Origin: Cranoglanis bouderius
Taxonomy: Eukaryota > Chordata > Actinopteri > Siluriformes > Cranoglanididae
NCBI GenBank assembly: GCA_023630585.1
Contig: CM042548.1
Span: 14,769,527-14,833,526 of the forward strand
Direction of reading: 5' to 3'
DNA length: 64,000 nt
Below, piece after piece: positions 26,433-38,742 of the stretch. A program made the translations under genes and the position numbers. The notes under the pieces were generated by a model. It had not been told where the DNA came from and made no database searches. It was given only the letters and a program-made list of their open reading frames with translations. Position 1 is the first letter of the stretch; each line of letters begins with the position of its first letter.

Positions 26433-27858
26433 GTTGTTGTTGTTGTTGTTGTTTTATCTGAATTTTCAAAAACTTTAGAGGGAAATATTAAGTAAAATTA
26501 TTAGAATATTTTATAATCTAATATTTAATGTTTTAATTTATACACATTACTTTTTAATTAAAATACACAAAAATCCTAGTCTAAAAATGCATAGCAACAA
26601 ACTTACAACAAATAACATTTGACACTTCATTGTAGGCCTATTTAATATTCATTCGGTTAAAAATCCATAAAAATGTAGTCTAATCCATAAAAATGTAGTC
26701 TAATTTTAGTGCTACTTGTCTAATGTTGTCTAATTTCACATTAATGAACTCAAAACATTCTTCACGTACCATGACAGAAAAAAGTCAGAAACAAGAACAC
26801 CGGACAAAACGAATGTGAGATGGGGAAAGGGGCGGGGCTTCTTGGGGGGTTAGTTAATATCAGAGAGTTCAAAACATCTGAACTCTGAACTATCGAACTG
26901 TCAATCATCCTAGATCTATCTAACCCTAACCCTATATGTCGATTGGCTCATCAAAAAAAAACTAAGACTGCTCTTATGGTGCATTTTCATAGCAGAGTAC
27001 TCCAAATTTCAGAGCTCCTACACAAAAGGTTTTCAGGTTTAAACTTGCATATTCCATAGGGTGCTTCATTTCATACAGACTGATTTTTCTTATTTCTATT
27101 GACAATGTAAAGTGGAGTGGAAAAAAATTTGCAACAGGTGGATATGTGAATACAGTATGTGGTAAAGTTCTAAGGAGAAGTTTTCCCATGCAGAGTGCTG
27201 AATAGCAGGACTTAGCAAGACCAGAGCTAATACCAATAGGTCAGGTCATTTCTTCACAATGAATGGCTCTCAATGGTAACTGACTACAGCTGAGGTACCA
27301 CGTGTATCCGCGTCTGCTCTTCCTGATAGCTATGCTAATACACTGAATAAAGAGGGAAAAAAGCTGTGATGGCATTCTCACTATCACAAAGAGCGCAGAG
27401 GCACCAGACATTCCCTTCGCCTCGTTTAAAAACAGCGTCACGGCTCGGGGTTGTTTTTGTCAGGTAAAGCAAAAAACGAGGTAAAGCGAGCACACACACT
27501 CCTACATCAGCAACACCTTGGATCTGCAACGTCAGATTCTGTCGAGGCGCAAAATCTCCAGCTTTCCTCGCCGAATGTAGATCTTTTCTGGGCCGCAGGG
27601 CTGCTTGGATTTACTCTCAGATTAGTCGCAGTCATCAGCCACATTTCCCAGCCTTGAGATTATAGATAATCCTGTCTGTAAATCAGGCCATCGCTCTCCC
27701 AGCGGCCTGGAGGAAAGCGCGAGCTGAAGGATTGTCTGCTGTCTCTGCGGAGGACGAGTCTCTCTTCCAGCAGCCTTTATCAGCGGGATCATAAATACCA
27801 TCATCCCTGCAGTGATCCATTCCTCAAGCACAGCCGTGCATAGGTCAAACACAATGTA

Positions 27859-27891
<33 letters not shown>

Positions 27892-28054
27892 CACACAACA
27901 CTTCCTCGGGATGGGAAACAGATTGCTACCATCTTTATTCTTGTGTCAAACACAACACAAACATTTTCCCTTGGTCAGTTATAGAGGTTTGGTATTGACC
28001 TGCACTGCATCTGTTAAAATCTCACACAAAGCCTGAAGGCAAAATGTTTCTGTA
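26245..28054. other. nrxn3 intron (8485 bp), left third
   Basis: It contains (ATT)n(GTT)n at 26391-26454, a 20-bp tandem duplication (ccataaaaatgtagtctaat) near 26665-26704, and (AC)n at 27860-27889. 27240-27850 is unique, with no exon-like text recognised. Confidence 0.6.
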
Positions 28055-28355
28055 AGTTATATATAAGCAATAAATCATGACAGGGTGTCATTATTATTGG
28101 AAAATAAACAATAACGTTGATTTACTGTTTCCACCCTGAAGTTGATTCTTTTCCTATAACAGTATAAATGTTTTATTCCTCTTATACCACAGTAATTTTC
28201 CAACAGTCACATTTTTAATCTATTAAAGAATGACACTTCATACTTTTTTCTTTATCCTTTTACATTTACCGTCCAAGTTAGTTCCTGTTCTCACTTATGT
28301 TACAAACACCTGAACGTCGTTCCCTCACCAGCCTCTCTTTTTCACCAGGTTTTCT
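28055..28355. repeat. Foldback repeat family, copy 4
   Basis: Short left arm, then centre tttactgtttccaccctgaa and gttgattcttttcctataac, then long arm ttttattcctcttataccac, gttcctgttctcacttatgt and cgttccctcaccagcctctc. Confidence 0.7.
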
Positions 28356-29769
28356 CTGCTCAATGTTGGTTGTGATCTTCATTTTAATTGAAAGCCAGCA
28401 CATCTACTGTAGAGGCAGTCTTGGAAATTTCACACTCTCTGAAAACTGGAAAAAATCTCTATTAAAGGTAACTTTAACACTCTTATTTATGTTCTCGGAT
28501 GCCTTCCTGATTTATTTTCCATTCTGTTTTAGTATCATGCTTCACCCCCGCAATCTCCATTCATCACGAGAGACAGCTGATCCTCCTCGGTTTAAACCGT
28601 CCTAAAGCGCTGTCGTGTTGATGAACTCAAACGGCACCTGAAATGTCAGCTGGTTAATTCCAGCTGGGGCGCTGCCCATGAACTGTCCGTTCTCCTCTCT
28701 GAACCGATCGGCTCTGGACTTCTAAAATCACATTTCATGTGTCGAAAGTGTTTAAACTGTTTGTCAAAAACGATCCTCTCAAGAGCACCAAATTGAATTA
28801 ATTGACTTTGAGAGGGGTGATTAATCGTCGCAGAAAGGTTACCGGCATCATTCGGGGTTGAAAAAAATCACTGCAGAGAACAAATATTTGTCCCCTTGGG
28901 TGTGAAGACTGGCAAGTCAAGGCCGCCTTGAAAAACAGCAGCAGCGCCATCGTGACATTTGAATGGAATACTGACGCTTTATCTATCAGCACCTGGTGTA
29001 AGGTGTGTCTGCCGGGACATGAGGTAATAGAACGGGGAGTAATTGAGCTTTCTTCTATGGAGGAACAGGAACAGACTCAGCGCGAGCATGTGCCTATTTC
29101 AAGTCTGTAGATGAAACGGATTGAGTGAATGCGAAGGCCGACGGAGCGCAAAGGCCGAGTAAAACTTGTTTGAATATGTGGAGTCGAATTTCATCAAGCT
29201 GTTATCTCACCTCGCAGGCTCGCTTGGAAATAAACTGGAAGAGGGGATTGAGGTGCAGCACAGAGGAATTTTCTACTGAAAATCTTATACACAGTAAGGC
29301 TCAGCTGTACAGGAGCAGGGTTATCCCACTAGCCAATTATCATACAATCACACAGACTGCTACTGCAATCACAATGCGTCCTATTCACAGGTGAGTCATA
29401 TGTGTGCATGAAGACATCGGAGGAGACACATTATAATCAGAGACGTTTTTTGTCTGGACTACAGAATTTTTTTTTATGGACAAAGTGATGAATTGATGTA
29501 AATTGTGCTGTACATATAGCAGACGAGTGCTGGGTCAGCTTATCCTTCAAACTATGGGCATGCTTTCTTTAAAGGAGAGCACATCAAATTAACCAAAACT
29601 TTATTTTATTATATTCACAAATCACAAAGTAAATTAAAACCATGATAAAATGGTCTACATCCTGCACACATTCGATTTAGTATCTCATGGCTTCATTAAT
29701 GTGTGCATATAATTAACTGTTGGTGCATGATGGACTGTTTGTCTAAACTGTTTACTCCTGTATATTTAT
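28356..29769. other. Intronic sequence, largely unique
   Basis: 28560-29400 is balanced in composition and non-repetitive, which is unusual for this window. It could hold conserved non-coding sequence. Short frames here match no family I know. Confidence 0.4.
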
Positions 29770-29950
29770 AATCGCATGTCTGGTGACATAATCTGGTGTC
29801 GCTCAGAAGAGGATGGGATTTCCTTTGAGTCTACTTCCTCAGCATTGTCACCACTGGTTTGTTCATTATGGATCTAAATCTACATCTGGATTTCTGTAAA
29901 GCTGCTTTGTGACAATTTCTATAACATTCAATTAAATCAAGGCACTATGG
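29770..29950. repeat. Dispersed fish repeat fragment (SINE-like tail)
   Basis: The text cagaagaggatgggatttcc, cttcctcagcattgtcacca, ctggatttctgtaaagctgc and tttgtgacaatttctata is one I recognise as a very common dispersed repeat of teleost genomes. Its class is uncertain. Confidence 0.5.
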
Positions 29951-30534
29951 AAAGGCCTTCACAGTAAGGAAGAGTGAAAGGCTGTAGGTTATTGTTTCGA
30001 TTGGCAGTTCGGTTGTGGCGTGGAGCGTGGGTGCTGGTAGAATGACCATGCACGGGTCTGTGCATGCCCGTGGCCCCCTCTCCGTCTGCGGTGGGCCTGC
30101 AGTGACATGCCAATTCATCATCCACAGCTGTCTGCCCGTACTATAAATCTCTGCCTACAGACCCTGCCCACCACTCTGCTAGAATTAATGGCTCCCAGGT
30201 CAAGCTGGAGAAAAGTTGGAAATTGGTATAGATTATTCACCAGTCAAGGGTGCCAGGTGGCACTCGGTTGGTGTTTTGCATCAGATCTCAGGGCTGAAAG
30301 AAGACAGCTCCCTTTCACTTAAACCATAAATATATTTCTGAGTCAATGCTAACTCGTTTTGGTCACATAATTGTTTGACATTGTTTGAATTTTGGACGTT
30401 GCTGTTAAATCTGATCATCAACTGATCATCATTTTATCATGCGTTAATTTCATTAATTTATAAGTTTAGCTGTTTGTTCTTATTGCAATATTATCCTGAT
30501 CTATGATAAAACTCATGCCCTTATAAGAAACCAT

Positions 30535-30860
30535 CCATCCATTTTCTGTACCGCTTATCCTACACAGGGTTGTGGGGAAGCCTGGAGCCTATCCCAGGGG
30601 ACATGGGGCGCAAGGCGGGGAACACCCTGGATGGGGTGCCAACCCATCGCAGGGCGCAATCACACACACACTATGGACAATTTGGCCCATCAGTCTACAA
30701 CGCATGTCTTTGGACTGGGGTGGAAACCTGAGTGCCCGAAGGAAACCCCCAAAGCCAAAACGGGCAGAACATGCAAGCGCCGCGCACACAGGGCGGAGGT
30801 AGGATTTGAACCCTCAACCCTGGAAGTGCGAGGCAAACATGCTAACCACTAAGTGTGCCT
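30535..30860. repeat. Dispersed fish repeat, copy 1 of 2
   Basis: It starts catccatccattttctgtac cgcttatcc and runs through ggagcctatcccagggg, caccctggatggggtgccaa, gtctttggactgggg and gaacatgcaa to gcgaggcaaacatgctaacc. The same order recurs in the same orientation at 58328-58676. It resembles the widespread 3'-tail-type repeats (LINE or SINE derived) of teleosts; the short open frames in it are not genes. Confidence 0.75.
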
Positions 30861-31439
30861 TTTGGCTAAGTTAACAAAGCTCTAAGTAGCATATCTATTT
30901 CATTACAACCCTCAACCATCGGTGTGACAGCGGTGGCAAAATGGTACAGCTGTTTCTGGAGCTGGCTACATTCCTCAGTCACTCTCACTCTGAACCCATG
31001 CCAGATATCCCTCTCCTAACACCACTTATCCAAACGGAACAGCTGGAGGAGACAGGCGGGGGGGTGGTTTGCATGGTGCACAGAGTGGTTTGACCCATCT
31101 GTCCAAACCTCGACTGCTCTGACCCACTTCACAGCTGGAGAACAGGACAGGTTTCAGGACACCGAGCTCGGACAGCAAGACAGGAGTGTGTTTTCAGAGA
31201 CCAACATGGTGATAAATGACAGCCACCATGCACATGTCAGAGAGAGCGAGTGTGTGATGTGGAGTCCAGCTCAGGTGCTGCTGGAGACTCTGTAATCTCA
31301 CTGGTCATGACACACACACACACACACACGCGCGCGCGCACACGGATGTATTCTGATGAATGTTTTTCATACTCTTGTCCCAGTATCTGATTGTATGTGG
31401 GTTGTCACTGTTTAACAACAAAACGCAACAAAAATACAT
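30861..31439. other. Intronic sequence with a (CA)n(CG)n patch
   Basis: 31310-31344 reads as alternating purine-pyrimidine, CA repeats into cgcgcgcgcg and back to CA. No gene is seen. Confidence 0.6.
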
Positions 31440-31600
31440 AAAAGAGCTAAATGCTCTGGGTCATGCTAGGAAAATAACCAAAGACCGAGTAGTATGATGA
31501 AGCGAAGTTACTGTTTTATCCCTCTTATACCACAGAAATTTGCCAACAATTACAAATTTTTTCATTATTAAACAAGATTCATCACCCAGGACGCATGTTA
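31440..31600. repeat. Foldback repeat family, copy 5 (partial)
   Basis: tcatgctaggaaaataacca, then gatgaagcgaagttactgtt, then a jump into ttatccctcttataccacag and aatttgccaacaattac. The centre is partly deleted. Confidence 0.6.
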
Positions 31601-32442
31601 ATGCCAGGTGTGAACAGGGCCTTTGTGAGTTGTGGTGTATTGTGCAGGTTAACTTAGCTGCAGTTGGCATCCCATGCCACAAGGTGGAGTGATCTTCAAA
31701 TAACAAATGATCTGTCTGTAGTTGCTACCAGGCACCCTGGGCTTATTCAAATTACCATGAAAAGGAAATTTATTTGGAAAAAAAAAATGTCAATGTATCA
31801 ACCTGTATACAAAATTAAATATATTATAGTGGCGTTCAGCATGTGTTAGAGGTGAGCTAAAAGTTTACTCAGAGGCTAAGGAGAGAGAACGGTGAAGGTC
31901 CCTACAAAGGTGCACAAGTTTTAATCCAGCACTGCTTATTTTAACACTGGGGATGTGTTCTGCTCAGGAGGGAAGTTCGTATTAAAAACGTTCAGGAAAT
32001 TGTGACAGTTTGGTCTCAAAAAGTTCAAAGTTCATTGCCATTATGCTACTCAATGTTAGCTTAAAACAGTTCCTCATGATTTAGCTTTTACTAACATGTT
32101 GACTACTCTAGAAATCCAAGCTAACCTTAGTGAATTCTGCCAGTACCATTCCAAGACCATTCCTCTTACTGCTTCCCAGAAAAACGAGCTAATGTTATTT
32201 TTTGGCTTACAGTTGTCAATCAGTAATTCATTTGTCATTATTATTTTTTTGAGTTCTTGTCAGGCAGCCTTGCTTTATTTTGACTCATGAATTATAGACA
32301 TGCTAACAAGATTTGACCTATTTAGAGTTGTTACTTGGGTTGTTGCTGCTTTGTTTTAATTGGGTTGTTGGCTGCTTTGTTTTAATTTTGAAACAGCTAG
32401 CTTCAGCTACATTCCATAAAAATTGCTGGCAAAAAGATCACA

Positions 32443-32685
32443 GTTTTTGTTCCTAGAATCTAATGTTCCTGGGGTCCTGCGTTCCCAGAATCCTTGTTCT
32501 CAGGACTCTCTACTCTATCGACTATTATGTTCAGAGGGTCCTTGTTTTCAAAGGTACCCAGTGCTACCTATGTTCCTATGGCCCTGTGTTCCGAGACCCC
32601 TGTGTTCCCAAGGCACTGTTTCCAGGGTTCTATCTCTCCTAGTCCTATAATCTCAGCGTCTTAAGTTCCAAGGGCCCTAGGAATG
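32443..32685. repeat. Degenerate minisatellite of ttcc(c/t)agggtcct-type units
   Basis: Phrases such as gttcctggggtcctgcgttc, ccagaatccttgttctcagg, gttcagagggtccttgtttt and ccctgtgttccgagac recur every roughly 20-25 bp with heavy divergence. Confidence 0.5.
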
Positions 32686-34163
32686 CTATCACTTCCAAAA
32701 ATATACAAGAGTCTCCAGTCACCATTTTGGGCTGACTCCAACCAGGTTATATGCATGGCCCGGTCACTAGATGATTGCCTGTGGACACTACCACTCCCAG
32801 ACCTAGCTCCAGGGGTGGGTCCTGGTAACCTTGATCTGGGCAAGGTACACGTAATTTTATTTGTATGTTTTTATGGGGGTCTTTAGGCCTTTTGACCACA
32901 TGTTGGTCTTGATCTATGAAAGTGACAATGAAAATCTTATATTTATGATATCTTTAATGCATGAGAAAGCGTTTGATTTACCACGCCTGTTACATATTTT
33001 TCATTTCAAGACAATTTCTGCAAATCAGAGTGAAATAGTCTAGTGGGGAAAACATTGCAGGTAAAGATCTCAACAGCTAAACCTTCTGAATCTTGGAGAA
33101 CACTGCTCACTCAGTTGACACAGCTGGTACCATGTTGCATAAGCACCTGTTACATCACACCACTTATGAAACTGATTACTGTAATCACAGGAATGGGATC
33201 CACTTTTGCCAGAATCTGGGTGAGAAAAGGTCCTGGTAATGAGCCTTTATTGAAACGCTAATGTGCAAGGATTTGGGCAGCATGCTGGGAACAGTAGTTA
33301 GCATCCAAATTGATAGATGGACTTTTTTAGATTTCTACAGACATAATAAAGGCAACAGACAGTGTAATATGATATCTGGCCAAGGTTTACTGAAAAATCC
33401 CCAAATTAAACTCTATAGATTAGCTACCCACTCTCAGCTAAATTAAGGAATGTTCCATTTAGTGATTACGGCCTCCAGGCTTGAACAAGATAAAGTTCAC
33501 AATAAAGAATAGCTGTCCAAAGTGGGGGGGACATGAGCATTACCTCAAAACTGTAAAAGATCTGTTACATAAAGCTCATTTCATGAGATTAGTACAGTTG
33601 TTCTACTTGGAGATTTCATCCATCCAGATTACAGCCCCTCACACCAACCCACTCATGTTGCATTGCAATCTTGACGAGTACCAGAATGCAGAATCTCATC
33701 TCACTCAATCATCAGAGCTTCTTCTCTGAGCTAGCGCAACCTTAATCAAATGATTTACAGCAATTGAAAAGCCAAATTAAATACAGATGAAACAATTTCA
33801 TGTCATGAGAAAATGTAGAAGTCCAGTGAATTTCATTATAGGGGTGCTCCACGGAAATTGATGTCCACTCTGTCCTTCTCAGAAGATAAGCTTCATTGAA
33901 TCTATTACACTGTTCCAACTTTCCATTCCAACTTGTTGCATTTTTGTTGCTCTGACAAGGGTTCAAGATGTGCTGCAAAACAGAGCTGGAGAGTGAGAGG
34001 GGAGAACCTATCCGTGGCAAATGCACTGACCGACCATCCAAACAGCTTTCCATTTGGCACCGGTTTTGGCACATTCTGCCCTATTCTGGCACCACCACGC
34101 GTGATCACCTGAAACTGTTTTGTAGTTAATGGTATCATTATGTCTCATTAGTCTGTGATAGAT
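32686..34163. other. Intronic sequence; possible old retroelement fragment at 32680-32900
   Basis: The plus frame at 32755-32884 (SLDDCLWTLPLPDLAPGVGP) ends in a stop and feels like part of a dispersed element, but I cannot name it. The rest, 33050-34160, shows only short chance frames. Confidence 0.3.
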
Positions 34164-34470
34164 TTATGCACTCTTAGAAAAAAAAAAATTCTCCAAAGGT
34201 GTTCTGTATAATCTGTGATTCTAACCTTTTTCTGAATGGGGTGCTAAGGGTTCCATCTGGCACCATAAAGGGTTCTTCGGATGGTTTCAATGGTTAGATG
34301 GTAACCTTTAGAACCCCAAAGAATTCCATATTGAATCCTTTTAGAAAGGATGCATATAAACCTAAGGAACTCTTGATGAAGTCTTGTTTGAAGAGCATTG
34401 TTTTGGGTTCTAAGAGTTAAAGATCCCTGTAGTGTGCCAGATAGAACCCTTTTTTCCTAAGAATGCATAA
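34164..34470. mobile_element. Short MITE with TTATGCA(C/T)TCTTAG ends
   Basis: The left end reads ttatgcactcttagaaaaa and the right end, read back, ttatgcattcttaggaaaaa. The interior has gggttccatctggcacc and agggttcttcggatgg, a ggttct-rich text typical of short dispersed fish elements. About 300 bp, no coding frame. Confidence 0.65.
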
Positions 34471-34729
34471 TTTGGAATGGATTAATGTTTCCCTTCAATG
34501 GTTATACTCTCTTACCTGGTTTCACAAGTCATGTTTCCTATTCCAAGTCCCTTTCAACCCTTAATTCTTGATAGTTTCTGGCTTTGACCTTATATTGCCT
34601 GTTCCGTGGAAAACAAACTGCAAGTAGCCTATGATTTCTAATCCAACCCCTGCTGTGGAATTGGACTGTGATTTTTTTTCAACCCTTAAGAAACTCATCC
34701 AACATCTAACCACTTGTGACTCCACTTAC

Positions 34730-34891
34730 CTCTTTGAGGCAGCCCATGAAGTTGTTGCTGACTGGTGAACCAGGTAAGTCAGCGGTGCTCGGGCTTCCTC
34801 CAACATAGAAGAAATCATCAGAGCCCAGCATGGTGTAGTCCTCCTGCGTGTAGCCTGTGGTGGTGAGGATGCCATCCACTGAGATGGTGAC
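34730..34891 (-). CDS. nrxn3: nrxn3 exon: second part of LNS2
   Basis: A 162-nt exon, phase 0 at both ends, between acceptor ccctgacag and donor gtaagt. It encodes 54 residues: [40 protein letters not shown] and [14 protein letters not shown]. This is the C-terminal half of the LNS2 beta sandwich, with the conserved FMGC cysteine, and it is very strongly conserved in vertebrate neurexins. It joins directly to the LRQ end of the exon at 37099 when the SS#2 microexon is skipped, or to HCL when it is included. The open frame annotated by simple ORF calling here is off-frame and should be ignored. Confidence 0.97.
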
Positions 34892-35970
34892 CTGTCAGGG
34901 TGGACATGACAGAAAGGAAGGAGAGAGATCCACTGATGACCCTCTGAACTCGTGACTTTCTGAACGCCATTGGTAGGAGTAGGAGCAGTTGTCTGGTGTA
35001 ACACTGGGGATAAATTAGCAGCACTGGGCTCTTATCAGTCAGTTCTATTCTTGCAGGTAAAGAAAATATTTCTGCGGCATATTTTCTTTATCTTTGATGG
35101 TGTAAGAAATGGTTCCCTACTTTGGGATCTTGGTTAGGTCTGGGAGGTTAGTACAATGTGACAAACCATGGAGTTTTGTGGTTTTTTTTGTTGTTTTTTT
35201 TTACTTTTATTTGACTGGTTAGTTCAGACATTGATAAGCATGCTTCCAAAATGTGCTGCATGGTTCACTACTACTACTGATGAGCAAGCCAGAGTTAATC
35301 TATCTGTGGGATTTAATGACATTTAATTAATGTATGAGGGATACGGATGCTACTTCAGCCTAAAGCAGCATGCAAAGCCAAACTGTAAACACACTTGCAT
35401 GTGAACAGGAAAGACATAGATGTGAAAGCAATGAGGAAGATGAGAAGATAACAGCATGCACGATACACAATGGCTAATGGGTAATGGGTGATGAAATTGT
35501 TAGTGGCAAAGATCACAAAAAAGCTGCAGTGAAAATGGAGATGATTTGGCGTGCCATGCAAGTCTGTACTGGAAACAACTGTCAGAGCTCCCCTGCCCAC
35601 CGGCTGTTCCTATTGTATATTTATTCACTCTGTTTCTTGGTGGAAAGCTTCTGCCAGTTTCATCAACAGTATCCGGCAAACATAAAGGCCTTTATTAAAC
35701 CACTACAGCCTACAAAATCACATATCAAGGTCTTTTGAAGAGAGGAGGAGGAAGTTCAGAGAAAGTAAGCCAGAAAAAAAGAAGTAAAAGCCATGATGAG
35801 GAAGAAAACAGGACAAGGAGAAAGTGAAGAACACCTAGAATGCCAACCCCATTTCCTTTTTTTGGTCGATAGTCGATTATGACATTTAGAAAGAAACTCA
35901 AAGAAAAAGGAAGAGGGCCAGGAGAGCACACGGCAAACCAAAAGAAAAGGACAATAGGAATGATATCTAC
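34892..35970. other. nrxn3 intron downstream of the SS#2 microexon
   Basis: 1079 bp. In the transcript sense it carries a pyrimidine-rich stretch (35750-35850) soon after the microexon and three TGCATG words at 35555-35560, 35455-35460 and 35369-35374. Confidence 0.8.
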
Positions 35971-36015
35971 CAGACAATGTAGTTTGTTTACCATAGCGTG
36001 TCCAATGCCTGAATG
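35971..36015 (-). CDS. nrxn3: nrxn3 SS#2 alternative microexon (45 nt)
   Basis: The exon lies between acceptor ...cttttcacaaag (with a long pyrimidine tract upstream) and donor gtagat, and encodes HSGIGHAMVNKLHCL in phase 0. This is the known insert at neurexin alternative splice site 2, placed exactly where expected, between LRQ (exon 37099-37400) and VTISVDG (exon 34730-34891). As it is 45 nt long, skipping keeps the frame. In neurexin 1 the same insert ends in Ser; the Leu ending fits neurexin 3. SS#2 sits at the rim of LNS2, a surface region that alternative splicing can change. The donor lacks G at +5, a weak site consistent with regulated inclusion. It is too short for ordinary gene prediction. 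Confidence 0.93.
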
Positions 36016-37098
36016 CTTTGTGAAAAGGGGGGAAGAAAAAAAATTAAACAGTGAACAAAAAGGGCTGTCAAGAAAATGATGTAAAAATCAAAACAAAACC
36101 AATGATGAATAATTAGGGAGCTTCATTAATCGTTCAGGTAACGGTTAGTAAAACAAAATCATTCCATGAGTGGTTAGTTTCCATTGAGCAGCAAAGTATG
36201 AAAGAGTGAAATTGGGAGAAAGAGAGAAAGAAAAAAGACCAAGATTCAGGGCTATCACTGTCATTTATCTCCTACTCCTAAAATAGCACAGTTTGTGTGT
36301 GTTGAATGTGTAAAACAAATCATACTTACTTTAAAAGGGCTCATAAATATCAAATGTATTCAACAACAACATCTTAATTGTAGTGTATTTTTTATGTCAA
36401 GCAGCATGCACGTCATGGATTTCAATCCCTGTACCGAACATTTCTGCAAATATCACACTGGAGATGTGATAACCGGCTTTCCTCAGTTTAGCAGATGCAT
36501 TCCTAATATGCACAGCCTTTTATTTCCAGCTAAGATGTGCAAAAACATTACATAAAATGTGAATAAAACAAAATAGAGCAATGTGTGTTGAGCTTGATGG
36601 ATGGAGCTCAGGGGGTGCCATGTTTCCACGTCCTCCACATCTGCCCATGCCAAAAATATCCACTGCTGAGGAGCAAAACCACCCCTAAACATTTACATAT
36701 TTTAAAATGCAGTCGGTGCACTGAGCGGTTTAACCGACAAAAATTGGCTGTGGGTAAATGGCACGGTTGAGCTTGGATGGAGCATCTCCCTGCCACCCTG
36801 ATAAGAAGCACTATTCACCTGAGTGAAGAGAATATCTACAGAATGAGAGCGGGAGAGGTAGAAAAAGAGCGAGGCAACCTCTTGAAGCCATCACACCACT
36901 GATGGCCTATGACGGAGGTTAATACTTAAAGAGATTTTCACATGAGGTGAAAAGTAAAGACCTTGGGAAAAGATAGCTAGTCTAGAAAATCATAAACAGT
37001 GGAGGCAAATAAAGAGGAGAGGCATTATATCTTAAAGAAAGACAGTAGATAAAGACTACCACTAGAATGGTGAACCCTCTTTGTCTATTTAACATTAC
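36016..37098. other. nrxn3 intron upstream of the SS#2 microexon
   Basis: 1083 bp. In transcript sense it has a pyrimidine-rich tract (36195-36240) and one TGCATG word at 36405-36410. No further exon is seen. Confidence 0.8.
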
Positions 37099-37400
37099 CT
37101 GTCTGAGATTGCGTGTAACTTTGACATCATGCCAGGCATTATCGTTGAATTTGCCATTGACCGGCTCGACAATGGCCTCAAAGGCTCCAGAACCTAGATT
37201 GATGACCAGGGACACTGCGCCATCCTTCAGCGCCAGGTTGACGTAGTCGGCCGACTTGCCCGTGTGCAGAATAAGCCCGTTGCGCTGCCAGGTCTTGAAG
37301 GAGAGCGTGATCTCATCACTGCTGCTCTGGATGGGGTTCTGTGAGAGGTCGTAGCAGAAGTATTCCGAGCCTCGAAAGGTGGCCACATTCTCCTCACGGG
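37099..37400 (-). CDS. nrxn3: nrxn3 exon: first part of LNS2
   Basis: The exon begins after ttttctcttctag with two bases completing an upstream codon, then [80 protein letters not shown] and [20 protein letters not shown]. The donor is CAG|gtaatg. 302 nt, phase 1 in, phase 0 out. This is the N-terminal half of LNS2. [13 protein letters not shown] and [11 protein letters not shown] fit neurexin 3. Upstream exons (LNS1, EGF-A and the SS#1 microexons) are not seen up to base 64000, so the 5' intron exceeds 26.6 kb or its small exons escaped me. Confidence 0.97.
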
Positions 37401-38742
37401 CTAGAAGAGAAAAGAAACAGATTAGTACCAACCTTAAACATCTCTAAAAAACACCAGTCCTGGCAGTGTCAGAATCAGACTGCTGCTACAATGCTTATGA
37501 AAAACCTACCAATAAGAGGACGATGCAAAACTGATAGGAGAGATACAAATATGGGAGTGGTGATGGCAAAACATAAATTAAACATGCCAATGCTCAGAAA
37601 AAATATCCTTATCACCTCAAGAATTTTCTGAATGACCAAAGATCATGCTGATTGATGACACTGATGACAACAGAACATTTTATAGGATTCTCATTGTGTA
37701 CTATGACAGGAAGGACACGTTATCATACAGCCTGTTATAGAATTCGGCCAAGATTTTCATATACATTGGGACAAGTAATAATCTTAAAAGACTGCTAAAA
37801 TTGCACAGTTTAAAACCAGATTTATAAAGGCAACAAAAATATTTACGAAATCTGTCAATGAAATCTAGAAAATCTGCTTTCCTTAGATTCTGTTTAAAGC
37901 TGAAAAATGTTGTCTAGGGGACATTTATTAACCAAGAATGTTGGCAATTTTTCTCTGTAACACTACAAATCACATGTTCCACTAACCATGTTACAAAGCG
38001 CAAGGGAAATGGAAAAAATACACCACCTGCAGAATTTATGAGTGCACTTGTAAAAGGAAAGTGCATGAATAAACATGTTCATAGAGATCTAATTTGTCTG
38101 CAGCCACATCATTTGGAAAAAAAAGTACTGCATTTCATTCATGCTAGGAAAAGCCATTGCATCAAGTCCATGTGCGGCCTCTTTGGTCACCAGACCCCAG
38201 AGTCCATTTTTCAGGCATCAGGCATCACTATAATTCATTTATCCACACATCACTTGATCCATAGTGATGGATATGTTTACATATTTGCCGCTTAAACGCA
38301 TAAAATATGTCCAACAACATATATATCTTAACTAATCACCATCTACAGTATACTGGTTTAATGGCCTTTTCTGAGAACGCATGCATCTTTCCTCTGGTCA
38401 TCTGGCATGGAAGCTGATTGGTGGCTCTTGAGCACTGGGGCTGATTTGCTCATGATGGCCAGTGCTGGCGTCCAGCTGTGATGCACTTTGCATGGAAATG
38501 TGAATGGTACAGCCAGCCGTATATGCATTATATACAGTAGACTTCCAACACTTTGCAATCCCTCATACTTCCCAATTGCAAATAGGAACTATAGATCAAT
38601 GCCAAGCAAAACAAGCTACTTCTTACTAGAAACTAATTCTTTATTTAAAGGTATACTCCAGCATTTTTCAATTTGATCTCTGTCTACCTGATCTGGGGCA
38701 GTATTCAGAGTGCCTTAAGTCAAAAAGTTACATCAATGTTTA
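37401..38742. other. nrxn3 5' intron, first part, no gene seen
   Basis: AT-rich intron without a clear repeat. Short frames are not convincing. Confidence 0.6.

Noticed and set aside
26919..26935. Telomere-like ctaaccctaaccc
   Set aside because: Only two units, in ordinary intron.
30572..30852. Overlapping open frames on both strands
   Set aside because: They lie in a dispersed repeat that recurs at 58328-58676 with different frames.
34726..35004. 92-codon minus-strand frame overlapping an nrxn3 exon
   Set aside because: It is off-frame; the correct frame of the exon gives [20 protein letters not shown] and [14 protein letters not shown].
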